Source of the DNA: Prosapia bicincta
Lineage: Eukaryota > Arthropoda > Insecta > Hemiptera > Cercopidae
Assembly: GCA_036971475.1 (NCBI GenBank)
Contig: JBAIZL010000006.1
Coordinates: 62,327,898 to 62,391,897, forward strand
Direction of reading: 5' to 3'
Length of the DNA: 64,000 nucleotides
In this document: positions 51,701 to 63,179 of the stretch, piece by piece
How the letters are laid out: each line of letters begins with the position of its first letter
Position numbering within the stretch: position 1 is the stretch's first letter
Program-made: the position numbers and the translations under genes
Notes under the pieces: generated by a model
Told to the model about the DNA's origin: nothing
Database searches by the model: none
The model's input: the letters and a program-made list of their open reading frames with translations, nothing else

Positions 51701-53917
51701 ACTCAGTTATACAATAATTACCTATGATCTATTATTTTATTTTGTTACAAAATAATATATTTAAAACTTGAAGTAATAAACAAGAAAAAGATGAGCTGCT
51801 TTCACAAAGATGACATACAATCTTATAGGAATCGCCAAAATCGTTAAATAAGAGAAACAATTAGGCTACATATCATATAAAACACTGTAAATTTAATAAA
51901 GAAATTGAAAACAATTTGTTGTACATTATTTAATGGAATGTATAAAGTAGAAAATACAGATTTTAATAATTAAAATTAATAACATATTATAGGCTGAAAT
52001 TTATTGTTTTGAAGAATGAAAATGTGCATGATAGTATAAAACTAATTTGAAAGTTAACTTCTGGAGTAAAAGACTGATTTCTTATTTCTATATTCCGGGA
52101 AAGATCTACCAAATACTTTCCTCTTGAATAATAATAAACACGTTCCATGACGAATAGAAAGTATTTTCAAAAACTTAGGTAAACACCACATTCCTGTTAA
52201 CAGAACAACCCTGCAGACTGCATTTGATTCTGTTTATAGTAAATAGTTCCCCTTCGACTAATGCAAGTAGTTGGAACAAATGCCAGTAGATAGCAGCAAA
52301 AGCCAGGGATTAGTTAGTTTTATTTTATAAAAACAATCTATGGTGAATTCAATGGTCCTGAGCTTATAAAATGAAAATGAGAAAATTCTTGGTTGGTACC
52401 TTTTATACAAAAGCTGTAAATTTGTATTATTGATAAAATAAAAGGCAAAAATAAAGAGCAGGCAAAACACATACATTAAACCAGACATACACAACTGAAA
52501 CTGGCAGCACATGTCGTTCAAATTAATCACTGATTTCTATTTTAGAATTCACAATTATTAAGTACCAAAAGCCCGAAAATTTCAATCGGAATTATTTACA
52601 AACATATATGTAAAATAATCATCAAACAAAATCCACTTCTAGTTATAAATTATTCAAATTAATAAATAAACAAAAAATATATATTTGAATACATTTTTCT
52701 CCCTGCTAACATTATAATATTTTCTTAAGCGTTTCGGAATGACTCCATTTTTAAAACTGAAATAGTAGAAGATTACTATATATGTTTTGAAATATTGTTA
52801 GGAAAATATTGTAATGTTAGGAAAGACAGAAAAATTTACTTGAGTATATACAGACATTTCTAACAGAAGTGAAAATGAGTCTTCAAAATTTCAAGCAACA
52901 AATAAGTACAGTAGAACTAAAATAAGTATATTTACTGTTAGAAGGGGCTGATATCCACTCCCTAGAACTATTACACATTCCAAGGTGTTTACCACTAATA
53001 CTAATTCGGAATAATATTGAATATTATCATATTTCTTAAAGTGAACACTTGATTACCCTTGTGGGATAGCTAAACATACCCACAATTAAATACATTATTA
53101 AATGTTTTTAATTAAAACGAATTAAATCTCTATTATTATTGCTAATTTATTTCTACTTAAACTATCCAGTTAAACAATTACAAAATACAGATCTACATAA
53201 GATTTTTATAATTTAAATCATCCTAGTTTACTTTTTAAAACAAGCACTTTCTTGACAAGTAACAAAAAAAATTGTTTAAAGTCAATTCATACTTAAATCA
53301 ACAAAGAAAAATTTTATTTCAGTTTCTTTTTATTTTATAACTACAATTAATATAAATGTCTATATACAAGTCAGAATAACAAAATAGAAAGCGAATATCC
53401 TTCCAACTTCGGACAATTATTTTTGTTTGTTACTATTTATACGCCTTCTTTTTTTTTGTTGCTTGCATTACATTGTAGTTTCTTTTCACTTTTCTTTCCC
53501 ATTAACCATTTGCAAAGCAAGGTTCGAAAACGCTAATCAAGTTTGTTTGTTTATTTTATTCCTTCCCATTCATTTTTAACCTTACAGCCCTATTTATGAT
53601 ATTTTGTGGTAACCATGGGAACAGTTTAAGGTTGTACAATGGAGGTTTTGATGACAACCAGATGGGGGGGGGGATTTATGTACGTTTTTGAGGAATTCAC
53701 TTCTAGGTATTGGAAATTTGGCGCAGTGCCAAAGCGTGCTAAACTTTGAGTATGAAGATTCATAGTTCAAATCCCGCTAGACCCCGAAATTTTTATAATT
53801 TAATAGATATTTGAAAAAAATATTAACATCAATTGTCATTTACTATAGGTTGAAAAATTCTATTTCAACTTGATTGGATTAATAAAAAATGTTTTTTATT
53901 AACAATTTAAAATTTAT

Positions 53918-53951
<34 letters not shown>

Positions 53952-56900
53952 GAAAGTGTGAGCTAATAGAAGGAATTTAAAAAGCATGTTTAAAATGTTA
54001 TAATTTAATACATGCTCTGTGACATCATTACACAACCATTAATTAGCCTCATTTACTATATATTTACGATACAAAACACATATTTATTATTTATTACAAT
54101 GTGAGTCGGTGGATTTATTAATGTTTATAGTATGGTATTATAGTGATTAATATGGGTTTTTAAACATATGCTACTAATTTAAAAGTGGATTTAAATTAGG
54201 GATAAACTGCCAAATTCAATAGTTGAAATTGCATTTATTTTACATTTATAGTGTTATTTTATAGTTTAAATTTTCATTTTTTTATATTCTTGGGGGGGGG
54301 GCTTGAGCTCCAAAGCTCTCCCCTTAAATCCACCACTGATTTTAAGTATTATATTAGTTGGTGTTTGTGGTTTATTATGAACAGATATGCTTAATAATTA
54401 CCTCCATTGTGTGGCTAGTTGACTTCTTCAAAGTCAAGCAATATCGCTTTATTTATTAAAATAAGAACAATCCTCCATCATGCTATTGGTACTCCGAAAT
54501 AGGTTTACCAATAAAAACTAATAAACAGGAAATATAGTAAAAATAATTAATTTTACGTGTTTTAATTATTGTTAGAAAATTATCCAGTATTTAACTTATT
54601 ACAGTTAATGGATACATTAAGAGCGATGTTGTTGCAAATGCGATGAAAAAAGTAGATCGAACATTTTTCATTCCAGGACCACCATTTTATGAAGACATCA
54701 CACATCACATAGGCTATGGGTCCATTACCAACCCCCCACACATGGTAGGAGAATATATCATAAGAACCTAGTATTACAAGTAACTTAGAGCACACATTTG
54801 CACAGAAAATTTCGGTGAAACATATTATTTCCTGTATATTTGTGTTTTAAGTGACACCGCATCTTAGGAAGAAAACAAGTACAGTAAACTCCCGATTATC
54901 CGTGGGCGGATTAACCGGTTTGCGGATTATCCGGGGTCTACCATTGTTTTAGAAATATCCAATTTTTATTCCAATCAGATTCATTATTGTTTTTTTTAAC
55001 CACTCAACGCGGCACAATATCCGGTACAAACAACGATCATAAAAATAAACTAAGCTTTCTCAAATAAAGCAAGGATAAACGATAACTGTCCTGTTAGAGT
55101 GAATGAACCTACTCTAGGTGGGAACAGACTACTGTATATAAGAGACAATGACAAAATGCTTGGACGCCCGAAAACCTAATGTCTATCATAAGATTGTAAA
55201 CAAGTGTCAGCTAATCTCGGCTATCAATAGTCTAGGACGTGACATTTGCAATTTCTATGTCTGTCATATACATTATCGATCTTTATGGCTTTGTGACACA
55301 AGTAGAAACAAACATTCCGAGTTGAACGTTGAGTGGTTATTTTAGTAGTAGGTAGTTTGAATTTTTATGCGATATTTTTATTTCTTTGTCTTTTTTATTG
55401 AATTTTGTTTTTTGTTATGCAGTATTTTATCATTTGTATTAGTTGATATTTTATGTAAATTTCCTTTTTTTTATTGTAAATCGATAAATAAAACAACATT
55501 TTAATCACTTACAACTTTTTTAAAAAAATGTTTTAACTTGCCTATAGTAGCACTTACCGTAACTCATGGTCTGAGTTGACAAAGGGACACATCTCCCGAA
55601 ACGGCCGTCCTCAACAAAAAAAGTAAGTGCTACTATAGGCAAGTTAAAACATTTTTTTAAAAAAGTTGTAAGTGATTACTAGTAGCTCACGCGAAGATGG
55701 AATCAACAAACGTTAACATTTTAATGTCTAATACACTGTTTTAATGTCCCAAATAAACCTGTATAGGGTCAGAAATAAAATTTTTGAGATGAAAACAACG
55801 GACACAATAATTAGAGCAAGACGACTCTTCACTGTGCGACAAAATGTTTCTCAAGAAACTTAGATTGCACATTAAAGCTAAATCAATGCTCACAAAAAAA
55901 CAGACGAAAGTGACAGATTTTTTTGTTAAAAAGTGAAAGTTTTATTTGTAAAGGAAATTACCCTTTGTACATACATACTTACTTTTGACATATACTTATG
56001 TACGTATTGTAAATAGTTAGGCATATAAATGTACATGTTATAATCCGTCAAATACATCGACATTTTAAATTATTTTCTGTATCTATTTTGTCCTCTGAAG
56101 ATTATTTGTGAATTGTATTAACCGGGGTCATTATTTGTGTAACTTATGGTAAAATAATCGATCGTTTTGTGTATTCTTTGTTCATAGCGGATTATCTGGG
56201 GATTCGGTTATCCGGCGTTGCCGGGCCACCCTATTCCACGAATAATTGGGAGTTTACTGTAATATGAAAAAAAAATTTTAAGTAAATTCTTACTTAGGTT
56301 AAAAGAGAAAATTTTATTTTAGTTACTATTTATTAAATAATTACAATGAATATAAATATGTATTATAGATATGACAGCATCACAATAATAAGTACAAAAT
56401 AGAAAGCAAAATTAATTATTATAATTAATATTTGAAAAAAACTATTAACATCAGGTTCATCCACTAAAAGATTAAAAAAATGTATTTGAACTTGAGTAGA
56501 TGAATAAAAAGTATTTTATTAACGATTTTGAATAAGATATATAAATAATATAGGGAGAATATGAACTAATAGTAGAAATTAAATTGAAACACAAGAGATA
56601 CAACAAAAAAATTAAGTAAATTCCTATTTGAGTCAAGTAAGAAAATTTTAATTTTAGTTATTTTTTATTAAATTATTACAGTTAATATACATATTTATAC
56701 ACATATAGATAGAATCACAATATTAAGTAGCAAAATAGAAAGCAAAATTTAATAATTTGTAAGTTTAGTTAATTAATTATTATTTGAAAAAAAAACTTTA
56801 TTAACATCAAATCTTATCCACTATAAGTTTTAAAAAAATGTATTTGAACTGTAGTGGAAGAATAAAAAGTATTTTATTGACAATTGAAAATTTAAACAGG

Positions 56901-59900
56901 ATATATAACTATATATAGGGAGAGTGTGTAACTTGAATATGACTTAAACTATAGATTTATTTTCACCCTTTGGCCTCCCACTTCCGCCCATATTCACATG
57001 CAGGTAGTAACTCCACCACGTTCGAGGGACTTCGGATTGATTGTCCTTGTAGCAAGCTATTAAGCTCTTTAGAAGGATAATCGGAAGACAGTAAAGGAAA
57101 ATAGTAGGAGGTCATGTGACAATCATCCAGGAACCCTTGGGGCTGGGGATATCCTATTCCTAATGGGTTAGGAGTGGTATTACCTTACAAATACCTCAAG
57201 CCTGTGAAAAGGAGAAGGACTTGAATAGCCATGGAAAACCAGAATTGGTACATCTGTTGGAGCTAACTTCAACCCTCGGCATGTGCATCTGTGTCACCTG
57301 TAACAAGAATATGAATCATTTGATTAGTCAGTGCTATTTACATTATAGTTAGTTATTGTCGTATGATAGTCATATCTACCCAAGGAGGAAGTAAGAAAAG
57401 ATGAATCTGCTAGTGCAGAACATATTAGGCAAGTGTCATAGATGTTGCTTTATAAAAGGCCCCTTTATGTCATTTAGTAAGAATTTTAATTTATTGCCTC
57501 GTGATTCTCAAACTTTGTTTTAGATAACTGTAGTATATGAGTGCATGAAGTGCAAGCATGACCCGAACGGGAAGTGCTTGGCACTTGGTCACGTTCACCT
57601 TCACCCTCCAGTGACTCAGGCAGCATTCTAACATTGTAAGATGGTGTTGTAGTCTGATATGTATGAGTCCATGACAGTAATTATGGCCACTCGTGTGATT
57701 GTTGTTCTCAGTATGTTGTTGTTATGTACATATTCCTGCAAGAGAGGCATGGACAGAGTGTAGAGCCAAACATGGTGAAATCTGGTTCATGGATGGGTTC
57801 AAGATGAAGGAAGGAGTGTGAGCAGGATTTAGTGAACCGAGACATCAAGACAGATTTTGTCATCGCCTGGAAGACTACAACTCTGTTTTTCAGGCAGAGG
57901 TGCTTGCGATCAAACTATGTGCTGAGGAAATAATAGGATCTGCCAAGAGGGGCAAGACCATCTGGATTTGCTTGGACAGTCAAGCAGCTCTGAAGGCTTT
58001 AGGTAAGGCTAGTGCCAGCTCTAGGCTGGTGGCTGAGACTACAGCTTCTCTAGCAGAGCTGAGTAAGTATAATTCGCTCAACCTAACCTGGATTTCAGGA
58101 CATTCTGGCTGGATAGAGAATGAGAGAGCTGACGTCTTAGCAAAGCAAGGGTGTATAACTCAAGGACCCTGCTTTAGGAGCTGCGAGGAGAAATTGGTTT
58201 GGCTGGAAGGTACGTACACCAGAGGATATCTGAAGATTTAGCATCAGGTGGGTACTTGGTTTCTGCAAAGAGGTAGGTATCCACTAAGCTAGTCCTGTGG
58301 TAGGGATGGGAAGAGAGTACAAAAGCTGCAGCTAAGTGCTCTACATCTATGAAGTCCCTCCAAGTTTTAGTAATAATAATAATGTTCTTGACGTATATGG
58401 CCAAATGGTTGAGCCCCATGGGACTCTGATCCTTAGTATTAACAACCTTCTCTTTAACCTACTCTTCGAATTGACTACCCAACACACATTTCCCCTGAAT
58501 TTGCATTTATTAAAGTTGTGTACTCATTTTGCTACATTCAGATAAATTCTGATTTTTGTGTAACGAATGTATAGAAATGGTGTGTATACATATAAATTTA
58601 TGAATATACTTGTCTAAGGTAAAACTTTAAATACAGACTTTATTGAATTAATTGGTAAATACTAATATATTATATTTGTTTCCTTGTCATAAATACTTTA
58701 GCAACTTTTATTATGCTTGTTTAAAAAACCCTTTAAATATTTGTCAAGTATTATTTCATGTTTGTATTATCAAAGGTGTATATGTTAATAATTTTTCAGT
58801 ACAACCAATGAATGCAATCATGTATAGTACTGTAGACAGTTTGCAGGAGCCTAGTATGAGCTATGTATATCAGCAATTAGTAGACGGTAATTATAATATT
58901 AATTGAAAATGTTGATCAATTTTATAATGTGTTTTCATCCATGATTAAAGTGTGGCGTATGTTGGTGATATTTACCTATTGTTATCTGAGGTGTTGATCC
59001 ATTTTATAATGTGTTTTCATCCATGATTAAAGTGTGACGTATGTTGGTGATAGTTACCTATTGTTACTGATGTGTTGTCCATTTTATAATGTGTTTTTAT
59101 CCCTGATTAAAGTGTGACGTATGTCGATGACGCTTACCTATTGTTATCTGATGTGTTGATCCATTTTATAATGTGTTTTTATCCTGATTAAAGTGTGACA
59201 TATTTTGGTGATATTTACCTATTGTTATCTGAGGTGTTGATCCATTTTATACTGTGTTTTAATTCCTGATTAAAGTGTGATGTATGTTGTTGATATTGCT
59301 ATCTGAGGTGATGATCCATTTTAAAATGTGTTTTCATCCCTAATTAAAGTGTGACGTGTGTTGGTGATACTTACCTATTGTTATCTGATGTGTTGATCCA
59401 TTTTATAATGTGTTTTCATCCATGATTAAAGTGTGACGTATGTTGGTAATGCTTACCTATTGTTATCTGAGGTGTTGATCCATTTTATAATGTATTTTCA
59501 TCCCTGATTAAAGTGTGACGTATGTTGGTGATATTTACCTATTGTTATCTGAGGTGTTGATCCATTTTATAATGTGTTTTCATCCAAGATTAAATTGTGA
59601 CGTATGTTGGTGATAGTTACCTATTGTTACTGATGTGTTGTCCATTTTATAATGTGTTTTCATCCCTAATTAAAGTGTGACGTGTGTTGGTGATATTTAC
59701 CTATGGTTATCTGAGGTGTTGATCCATTTTATAATGTGTTTTTATCCCTGATTAAAGTGTGACGTATGTCGATGACGCTTACCTATTGTTATCTGATGTG
59801 TTGATCCATTTTATAATGTGTTTTCACCCTGATTAAAGTGTGACTTATTTTGGTGATATTTACCTATTGTTATCTGAGGTGTTGATCCATTTTATAATGT

Positions 59901-62402
59901 GTTTTCATCCAAGATTAAATTGTGACGTATGTTGGTGATAGTTACCTATTGTTACTGATGTGTTGTCCATTTTATAATGTCTCTTCATCCCTAATTAAAG
60001 TGTGACGTGTGTTGGTGATATTTACCTATGGTTATCTGAGGTGTTGATCCATTTTATAATGTGTTTCCATCCTGATTAAAGTGTGACATATTTTGGTGAT
60101 ATTTACCTATTGTTATCTGAGGTGTTGATTCATTTTATAATGTGTTTTAATTCCTGATTAAAATGTGATATATGTTGGTGATACTTACATATTGCTATCT
60201 GAGGTGATGATCCATTTAAAAATGTGTTTTCATCCCTAAAATAAGTGGGATGTGTGTTGGTGATGCTTACCTATTGTTATCTGAGGTGGTGATCCATTTT
60301 ATAATGTGTTTTCATTCCTAATTAAAGTGTGAAGTATGTTGGTGATAGTTACCTATTGTTGTTGATGTGTTGTCCATTTTATAATGTGTTTTTATCCCTG
60401 ATTAAAGTGTGAAGTATGTCGATGACGCTTACCTATTGTTATCTGATGTGTTGATCCATTTTATAATGTGTTTTCATCCTGATTAAAGTGTGACATATTT
60501 TGGTGATATTTACCTATTGTTATCTGAGGTGTTGATCCATTTTATAATGTGTTTTAATTCCTGATTAAAATGTGATGTATGTTGGTGATACTTACGTATT
60601 GCTATCTGAAGTGATGATCCATTTTATAATGTGTTTTCATCCCTGATAAAGGTGTGACTTTAGAAGGTGGTGTTATAGTGTCACCTATATTTTAACGAAT
60701 ATTATATTATCTTATGTTTCTGTAGTTGAATAAATGTCAGATGAGATAATTTATTTGTTTTAATGTTTTCCAATAAATGTGTTAGTCAAAACAGAATATG
60801 CATACTAGATCTGAGTTCCTTTCACGACGTATTGTACTTCTTCCGCTTTGATTTTATATTTAATTTCAATGTGATTTCTCCTTAAATTACTGTTCTACAT
60901 AATCGACTAATGTTTTTGTGACTCAAACGCCTAATTTATTTGTTTAATATCTTTTTTGCAAACAGATTAAATTTATGCTATTTTCGTTTTGTTGGCTTTC
61001 ATTATTTATAGATTTAGTAAAACAATCCTGAATCATGGGAAAGAGTTTAGGTACACCACACGTTAATTAATCTGCTGGAATCTAAGCCCAAGAAACCTAA
61101 CATTCTATATTACGAGCAGTATATACATATTATTTGTATGGATAATTGAATCATTCATATGATACCATATTTGACTATCATCAGCAAATGAGTTATACTA
61201 ATTCAAAATAGATTAATTAAATGAAACTTCTCTATCATACAAGCTTATGAGCATGAAAATAGTTATTTAGAGAATAAAATTAACAAGTTTTTAAAGTGAT
61301 CTGAAATGCATAAAATAATTCCTTCTACACATACAGAAATTAATTACCCTAAACAGATTCATAATTCCACACAAAATTGTTCCAAAAATATATGGTAGCT
61401 AATTTTTATAAACGTGATAGAAGTGTAAAAAATGAAAAATGGCAATTTAAATAATTATGAAAAATGTTGTATCCAGAAGTAAATAGTTGTTACAATGAAA
61501 ATTGCAAAAACTCTTCATTTCACTGCAAAATGGTAAGAAATTTTGAATTAGTTTGTATGGATATAGGTTTTATTTATTTTATACTTTTTAGAGTGTTTAG
61601 AAAAGTGTTAAAAAAGGCTTAAATTGTAAGATTTTCATATCTTAATAATTATTTTACTTTTTCAAAATTTACAATCATGTTTTCCACTTCTATGAAAATA
61701 TATATTTTTTGTCAGATTGTGTTTGACTATATTTTCTGTTAATAGTTTTCAGTAGTATTCCATCCATACATTCATTGGACTTACTCCGTATTTACATATA
61801 TTTATATTTTCTTGATGACATCTTTTACTTATTTCCGATGACTTTTACAGTAAATTTTTCTCCAAAACAAAAATTTACATTAGGAACAATCTTCAAAATA
61901 AGTAATATTCTGATAATTACTTTAGGACTTGCATTATAAAAACGTTATAGTAATCAATAGTTTTACAAGTTTAGGGTTGTAATATTTAGTTCAATAAATG
62001 AATTTTTAAAATATCATTGTAATAAATTCAGGTTGAGCTTACCTAAATTTATTCTCCAAACGAACCAAGACTTAAGAACGTAGGCATGATCCTGATTTTT
62101 ATAAAGACAAATCATAACGTTATTAATATTCTTATTTTATTATAAATCTGTAAAATTAAAACATTTTTGGTGTTAGATCGCGCAAGGATTAGAAACTCTC
62201 AAAGACCATTTGAAGGAAGGTAGTGTAGCCATGGACGTGGGAACGGGATGCGGATACATGTCTGTATGCATGGCTGAGATGGTCGGTTTGACAGGACTTG
62301 TAGTTGCCATAGATCATTTGGAGGGTGCAGTAGAATATGCAAGGATAAGTGTTGGTAACTACGATGATGACTACTTGTCACATGGTCGGGTTAGGCTAGA
62401 AG
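47094..62402 (+). CDS. PCMT-like gene C (5' part: first three exons)
   Basis: Exons 47094-47226, 54605-54744 and 62177-62402 join in frame with phases 1, 0, 1, as in gene B. The protein starts MLSKIIAILVSVGVWMAYG, a signal-peptide-like segment. NISLFVDELRFNGYIKSDVV and ANAMKKVDRTFFIPGPPF follow, aligning with the canonical 'L…L…GIIKSD.V..VM..VDR' start of PIMT. Next come DITHHIGYGSITNPPHM (canonical TISAPHM, here TNPPHM) and IAQGLETLKDHLKEG with motif I MDVGTGCGYMSVCMAEM and the acidic residue in VVAIDHL. The SAM-binding half looks intact. The last two exons should lie beyond the right edge. A methyltransferase role is inferred; the S/A to N/P changes sit in the substrate-binding loop, so activity may differ. 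Introns of about 7.4 kb each are filled with mobile elements and repeats. Confidence 0.88.
47395..48785 (+). repeat. interspersed AT-rich repeat, copy 3, with nested foldbacks
   Basis: Starts 'caagtaaattcctacttaat' and shares a long body with copy 4 (ttgtttgttactatttatac, gtttgtttatttattttatt, ctgacaaccagatgg). The end segment 'gagtagatgaataaaaacg' (48034 onward) and 'gatctaatagaaggaatt' (48764 onward) is split by the foldback cluster at 48092-48752. Confidence 0.7.
48092..48752. mobile_element. foldback cluster F with (TA)n spacers
   Basis: Arms 48285-48402 and 48407-48524 (118 nt) are near-perfect reverse complements with a 4-nt loop. A further direct copy of the arm lies at 48092-48215 and short inverted pieces at 48625-48690. 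(TA)n tracts separate them (48222-48282, 48555-48590, 48698-48752). Each arm reads, on the strand leaving the loop, a CTGAAGAT-like block, a wobble-containing stem and GCGAAAAGC. Confidence 0.82.
49260..50650 (+). mobile_element. Helitron-type non-autonomous element(s)
   Basis: A 5' terminus TCTATACTATTATATAAAAA at 49631 follows an A. A 3' terminus with a short hairpin (cccgtacgaagggcggg) ends in CTAG at 50650 and is followed by T. These are the hallmarks of Helitrons inserted between A and T. A second 5' terminus of the same kind at 49260 (tctatactaatatataaaaa) precedes it, and internal blocks ('acattcttag', 'agaaattcc.tcagggcacc') occur in both parts, so two related copies are nested or fused. 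No Rep/helicase coding seen. Confidence 0.8.
50651..53264. other. gene C intron 1, mostly unremarkable
   Basis: Contains the foldback at 51558-51720. Minus-strand frames at 51030-51296 and 52258-52530 have no family feature I recognise. Confidence 0.4.
51558..51720. mobile_element. foldback element G (60-bp arms)
   Basis: Arms 51558-51617 and 51661-51720 are reverse complements with a few mismatches around a 43-nt loop. The inner end carries GATTCGAAAC on the left arm and GTTTCGAAACGCGTC on the right. Confidence 0.8.
53270..53980 (+). repeat. interspersed AT-rich repeat, copy 4, with tRNA-like segment
   Basis: Same start, body and end as copy 3; ends with (TA)n at 53921-53948 and 'gtgagctaatagaaggaatt'. 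Between body and end lies an extra ~80 bp, 53710-53795, with tRNA-like promoter boxes. Confidence 0.75.
53715..53795 (+). other. tRNA-like (box A/box B) segment, possible SINE head or tRNA relic
   Basis: 'ttggcgcagtgccaaagcg' resembles box A (TGGCNCAGTNG type) and 'agttcaaatcccgct' resembles box B (GGTTCAANTCC) about 35 bp downstream, followed by gaccccgaa, as in an acceptor end. I cannot fold a full cloverleaf (the 5' acceptor strand does not pair), so it is not called a tRNA gene. Confidence 0.5.
54605..54744 (+). CDS. gene C exon 2 (140 nt)
   Basis: After ttacag. Encodes NGYIKSDVVANAMKKVDRTF, then the pocket loop ITNPPHM, ending ATG|GTAGGA (phase 0). Confidence 0.9.
55504..55707. mobile_element. 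foldback element B (perfect 54-bp arms)
   Basis: Arms 55504-55557 and 55623-55676 are perfect reverse complements around a 65-nt loop. The loop core (55573-55616) and right flank (55677-55707) are shared with foldback A near gene A. Perfect arms imply recent origin. It lies inside the Tigger-like element. Confidence 0.88.
55859..55936 (+). pseudogene. Tigger-like transposase C-terminal stub
   Basis: Frame LRLHIKAKSMLTKKQTKVTD then FFVKK and TGA. The 'KQ.K.TDFF' ending is typical of Tigger/pogo transposases. Upstream coding is gone or broken. Confidence 0.7.
56265..56580 (+). repeat. interspersed AT-rich repeat, copy 5
   Basis: Short version: 'aagtaaattcttacttaggt' start, 'cttgagtagatgaataaaaa' and 'gaactaatagtagaaatt' end. 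It begins directly after the Tigger-like element. Confidence 0.7.
56605..56940 (+). repeat. interspersed AT-rich repeat, copy 6
   Basis: Short version directly following copy 5: 'aagtaaattcctatttgagt' start to 'gggagagtgtgtaactt' end. Confidence 0.7.
56941..58430 (+). mobile_element. second 5'-inverted non-LTR retrotransposon fragment
   Basis: On the minus strand, 57660 down to about 57510 reads LQHHLTMLECCLSHWRVKVN then VTKCQALPV, the reverse-transcriptase block after the catalytic site in Jockey/I-type LINEs. On the plus strand, 57785-58241 reads RNase H: EIWFMDGFKMKEG (stop) AGF, FQAEVLAIKL, ICLDSQAALKAL and WISGHSGWIENERADVLAKQ, with all catalytic acidic residues present. Opposite orientation of RT and RNase H mirrors the 5' inversion of the copy at 2 kb. 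A (TAA)n stretch at 58370-58384 may be the 3' tail region. 56941-57480 is GC-richer and may be other element sequence, unassigned. Confidence 0.75.
58918..60660 (+). repeat. 82-bp minisatellite (gene C intron 2)
   Basis: About 21 units of 'attaaagtgtgacgtatg', 'ttggtgatatttacctattg', 'ttatctgaggtgttgatcc' and 'attttataatgtgttttcat'. Units differ by short deletions (some lack 'atc' or part of the middle) and recur in blocks, for example the pattern near 59100 again near 59740 and 60390. Confidence 0.93.
60661..62176 (+). other. end of gene C intron 2, AT-rich
   Basis: No repeat array, exon or terminal repeat recognised; leads to the exon 3 acceptor at 62176. Confidence 0.45.
62177..62402 (+). 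CDS. gene C exon 3 (226 nt, SAM motif I)
   Basis: After tgttag. Encodes IAQGLETLKDHLKEGSVAMD, then VGTGCGYMSVCMAEMVG and LVVAIDHLEGAVEYARISV…, ending GAA G|GTAAAT (phase 1). Confidence 0.92.
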
Positions 62403-62679
62403 GTAAATATACAATACGGATATACATACATTACATTCACAAAAAGATTAACTGTACAATAAATCCTCCCTTCTCCAATGGGTGCAGAATGAAACACACC
62501 AGATATACAGATATAGAGTAAGTTTAGCTCACTGACACAAACTGTATGGTTAACGCTTCCAACAGGTGCACAATGTAGCACATCAGGTAGAGAGTTAATG
62601 TACCTACCTGACGCGAATTGTACAAATAATGCTTCCCTCACCAGCAGTTGCAGAAAATAACCACACCAGGTAGAGAGAG

Positions 62680-62733
<54 letters not shown>
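62680..62733. repeat. (TA)n microsatellite
   Basis: Uninterrupted TA tract directly left of foldback H. Similar tracts lie at 63018-63050 and 63183-63228. Confidence 0.93.
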
Positions 62734-62737
<4 letters not shown>

Positions 62738-62741
<4 letters not shown>

Positions 62742-62984
62742 TGATGAATAGTTACTACCCTAAGTACATCCGTTCATTCTGCAGTGCATAAAATCGCAAT
62801 TCCGATGTTTTGCTAGAATCTCATCTAGTATTGACGAGATGAACCCTACAGTTGAATTCGCTCTTCAACTTTTGTTGGGTTCAATTCGTTAATGCTAGAT
62901 TAGATTCTAGCGAAATGTCGGAACTGTGGTTTTATGCACTGCAGAATGAACGGATGTACTCCGGATAATAACTATTCATCATAT
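62738..62984. mobile_element. foldback element H (~112-bp arms)
   Basis: Arms 62738-62849 and 62875-62984 are imperfect reverse complements around a 25-nt loop. The right arm has a stem GCTAGA…TCTAGC (62894-62911) immediately followed by GAAA and GTC (62912-62919). Confidence 0.82.
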
Positions 62985-63015
62985 TTTTCAATCCGTGAAA
63001 GAATATGTAGCAGCT

Positions 63016-63051
<36 letters not shown>

Positions 63052-63056
<5 letters not shown>

Positions 63057-63134
63057 GAAGATAATATTATTACTTGTAAATAGTATTTTACATCATACTC
63101 ATTTTGATACAAGTAATAATAATAACTTCATAAA
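63052..63134. mobile_element. small foldback (27-bp arms)
   Basis: Arms 63052-63078 and 63108-63134 pair with few mismatches; (TA)n tracts lie close by on both outer sides. Confidence 0.7.
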
Positions 63135-63179
63135 GTCAGTGCAATGGAAAAAATGGACAACGTGACGTGATAAAATATC

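Larger units (their letters stand above)
54882..56259 (+). mobile_element. pogo/Tigger-like DNA transposon, non-autonomous
   Basis: Termini CAGTAAACTCCCGATTATCC (left) and its diverged complement ending gggagtttactg (right), each flanked by TA (54880-54881, 56260-56261). 'ggattatccgggg' and 'ggttatccggcg' recur inside the termini, as in Tigger-type ends. It retains a transposase C-terminal stub and carries a foldback element nested at 55504-55707. Located in gene C intron 2. Confidence 0.85.

Noticed and set aside
51030..52530. Minus-strand frames of 88 and 90 codons in gene C intron 1
   Set aside because: No recognisable motif, AT-driven composition, no supporting context.
53715..53795. Functional tRNA gene
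   Set aside because: Box-like sequences are present but the acceptor stem does not pair and no clear anticodon arm forms.
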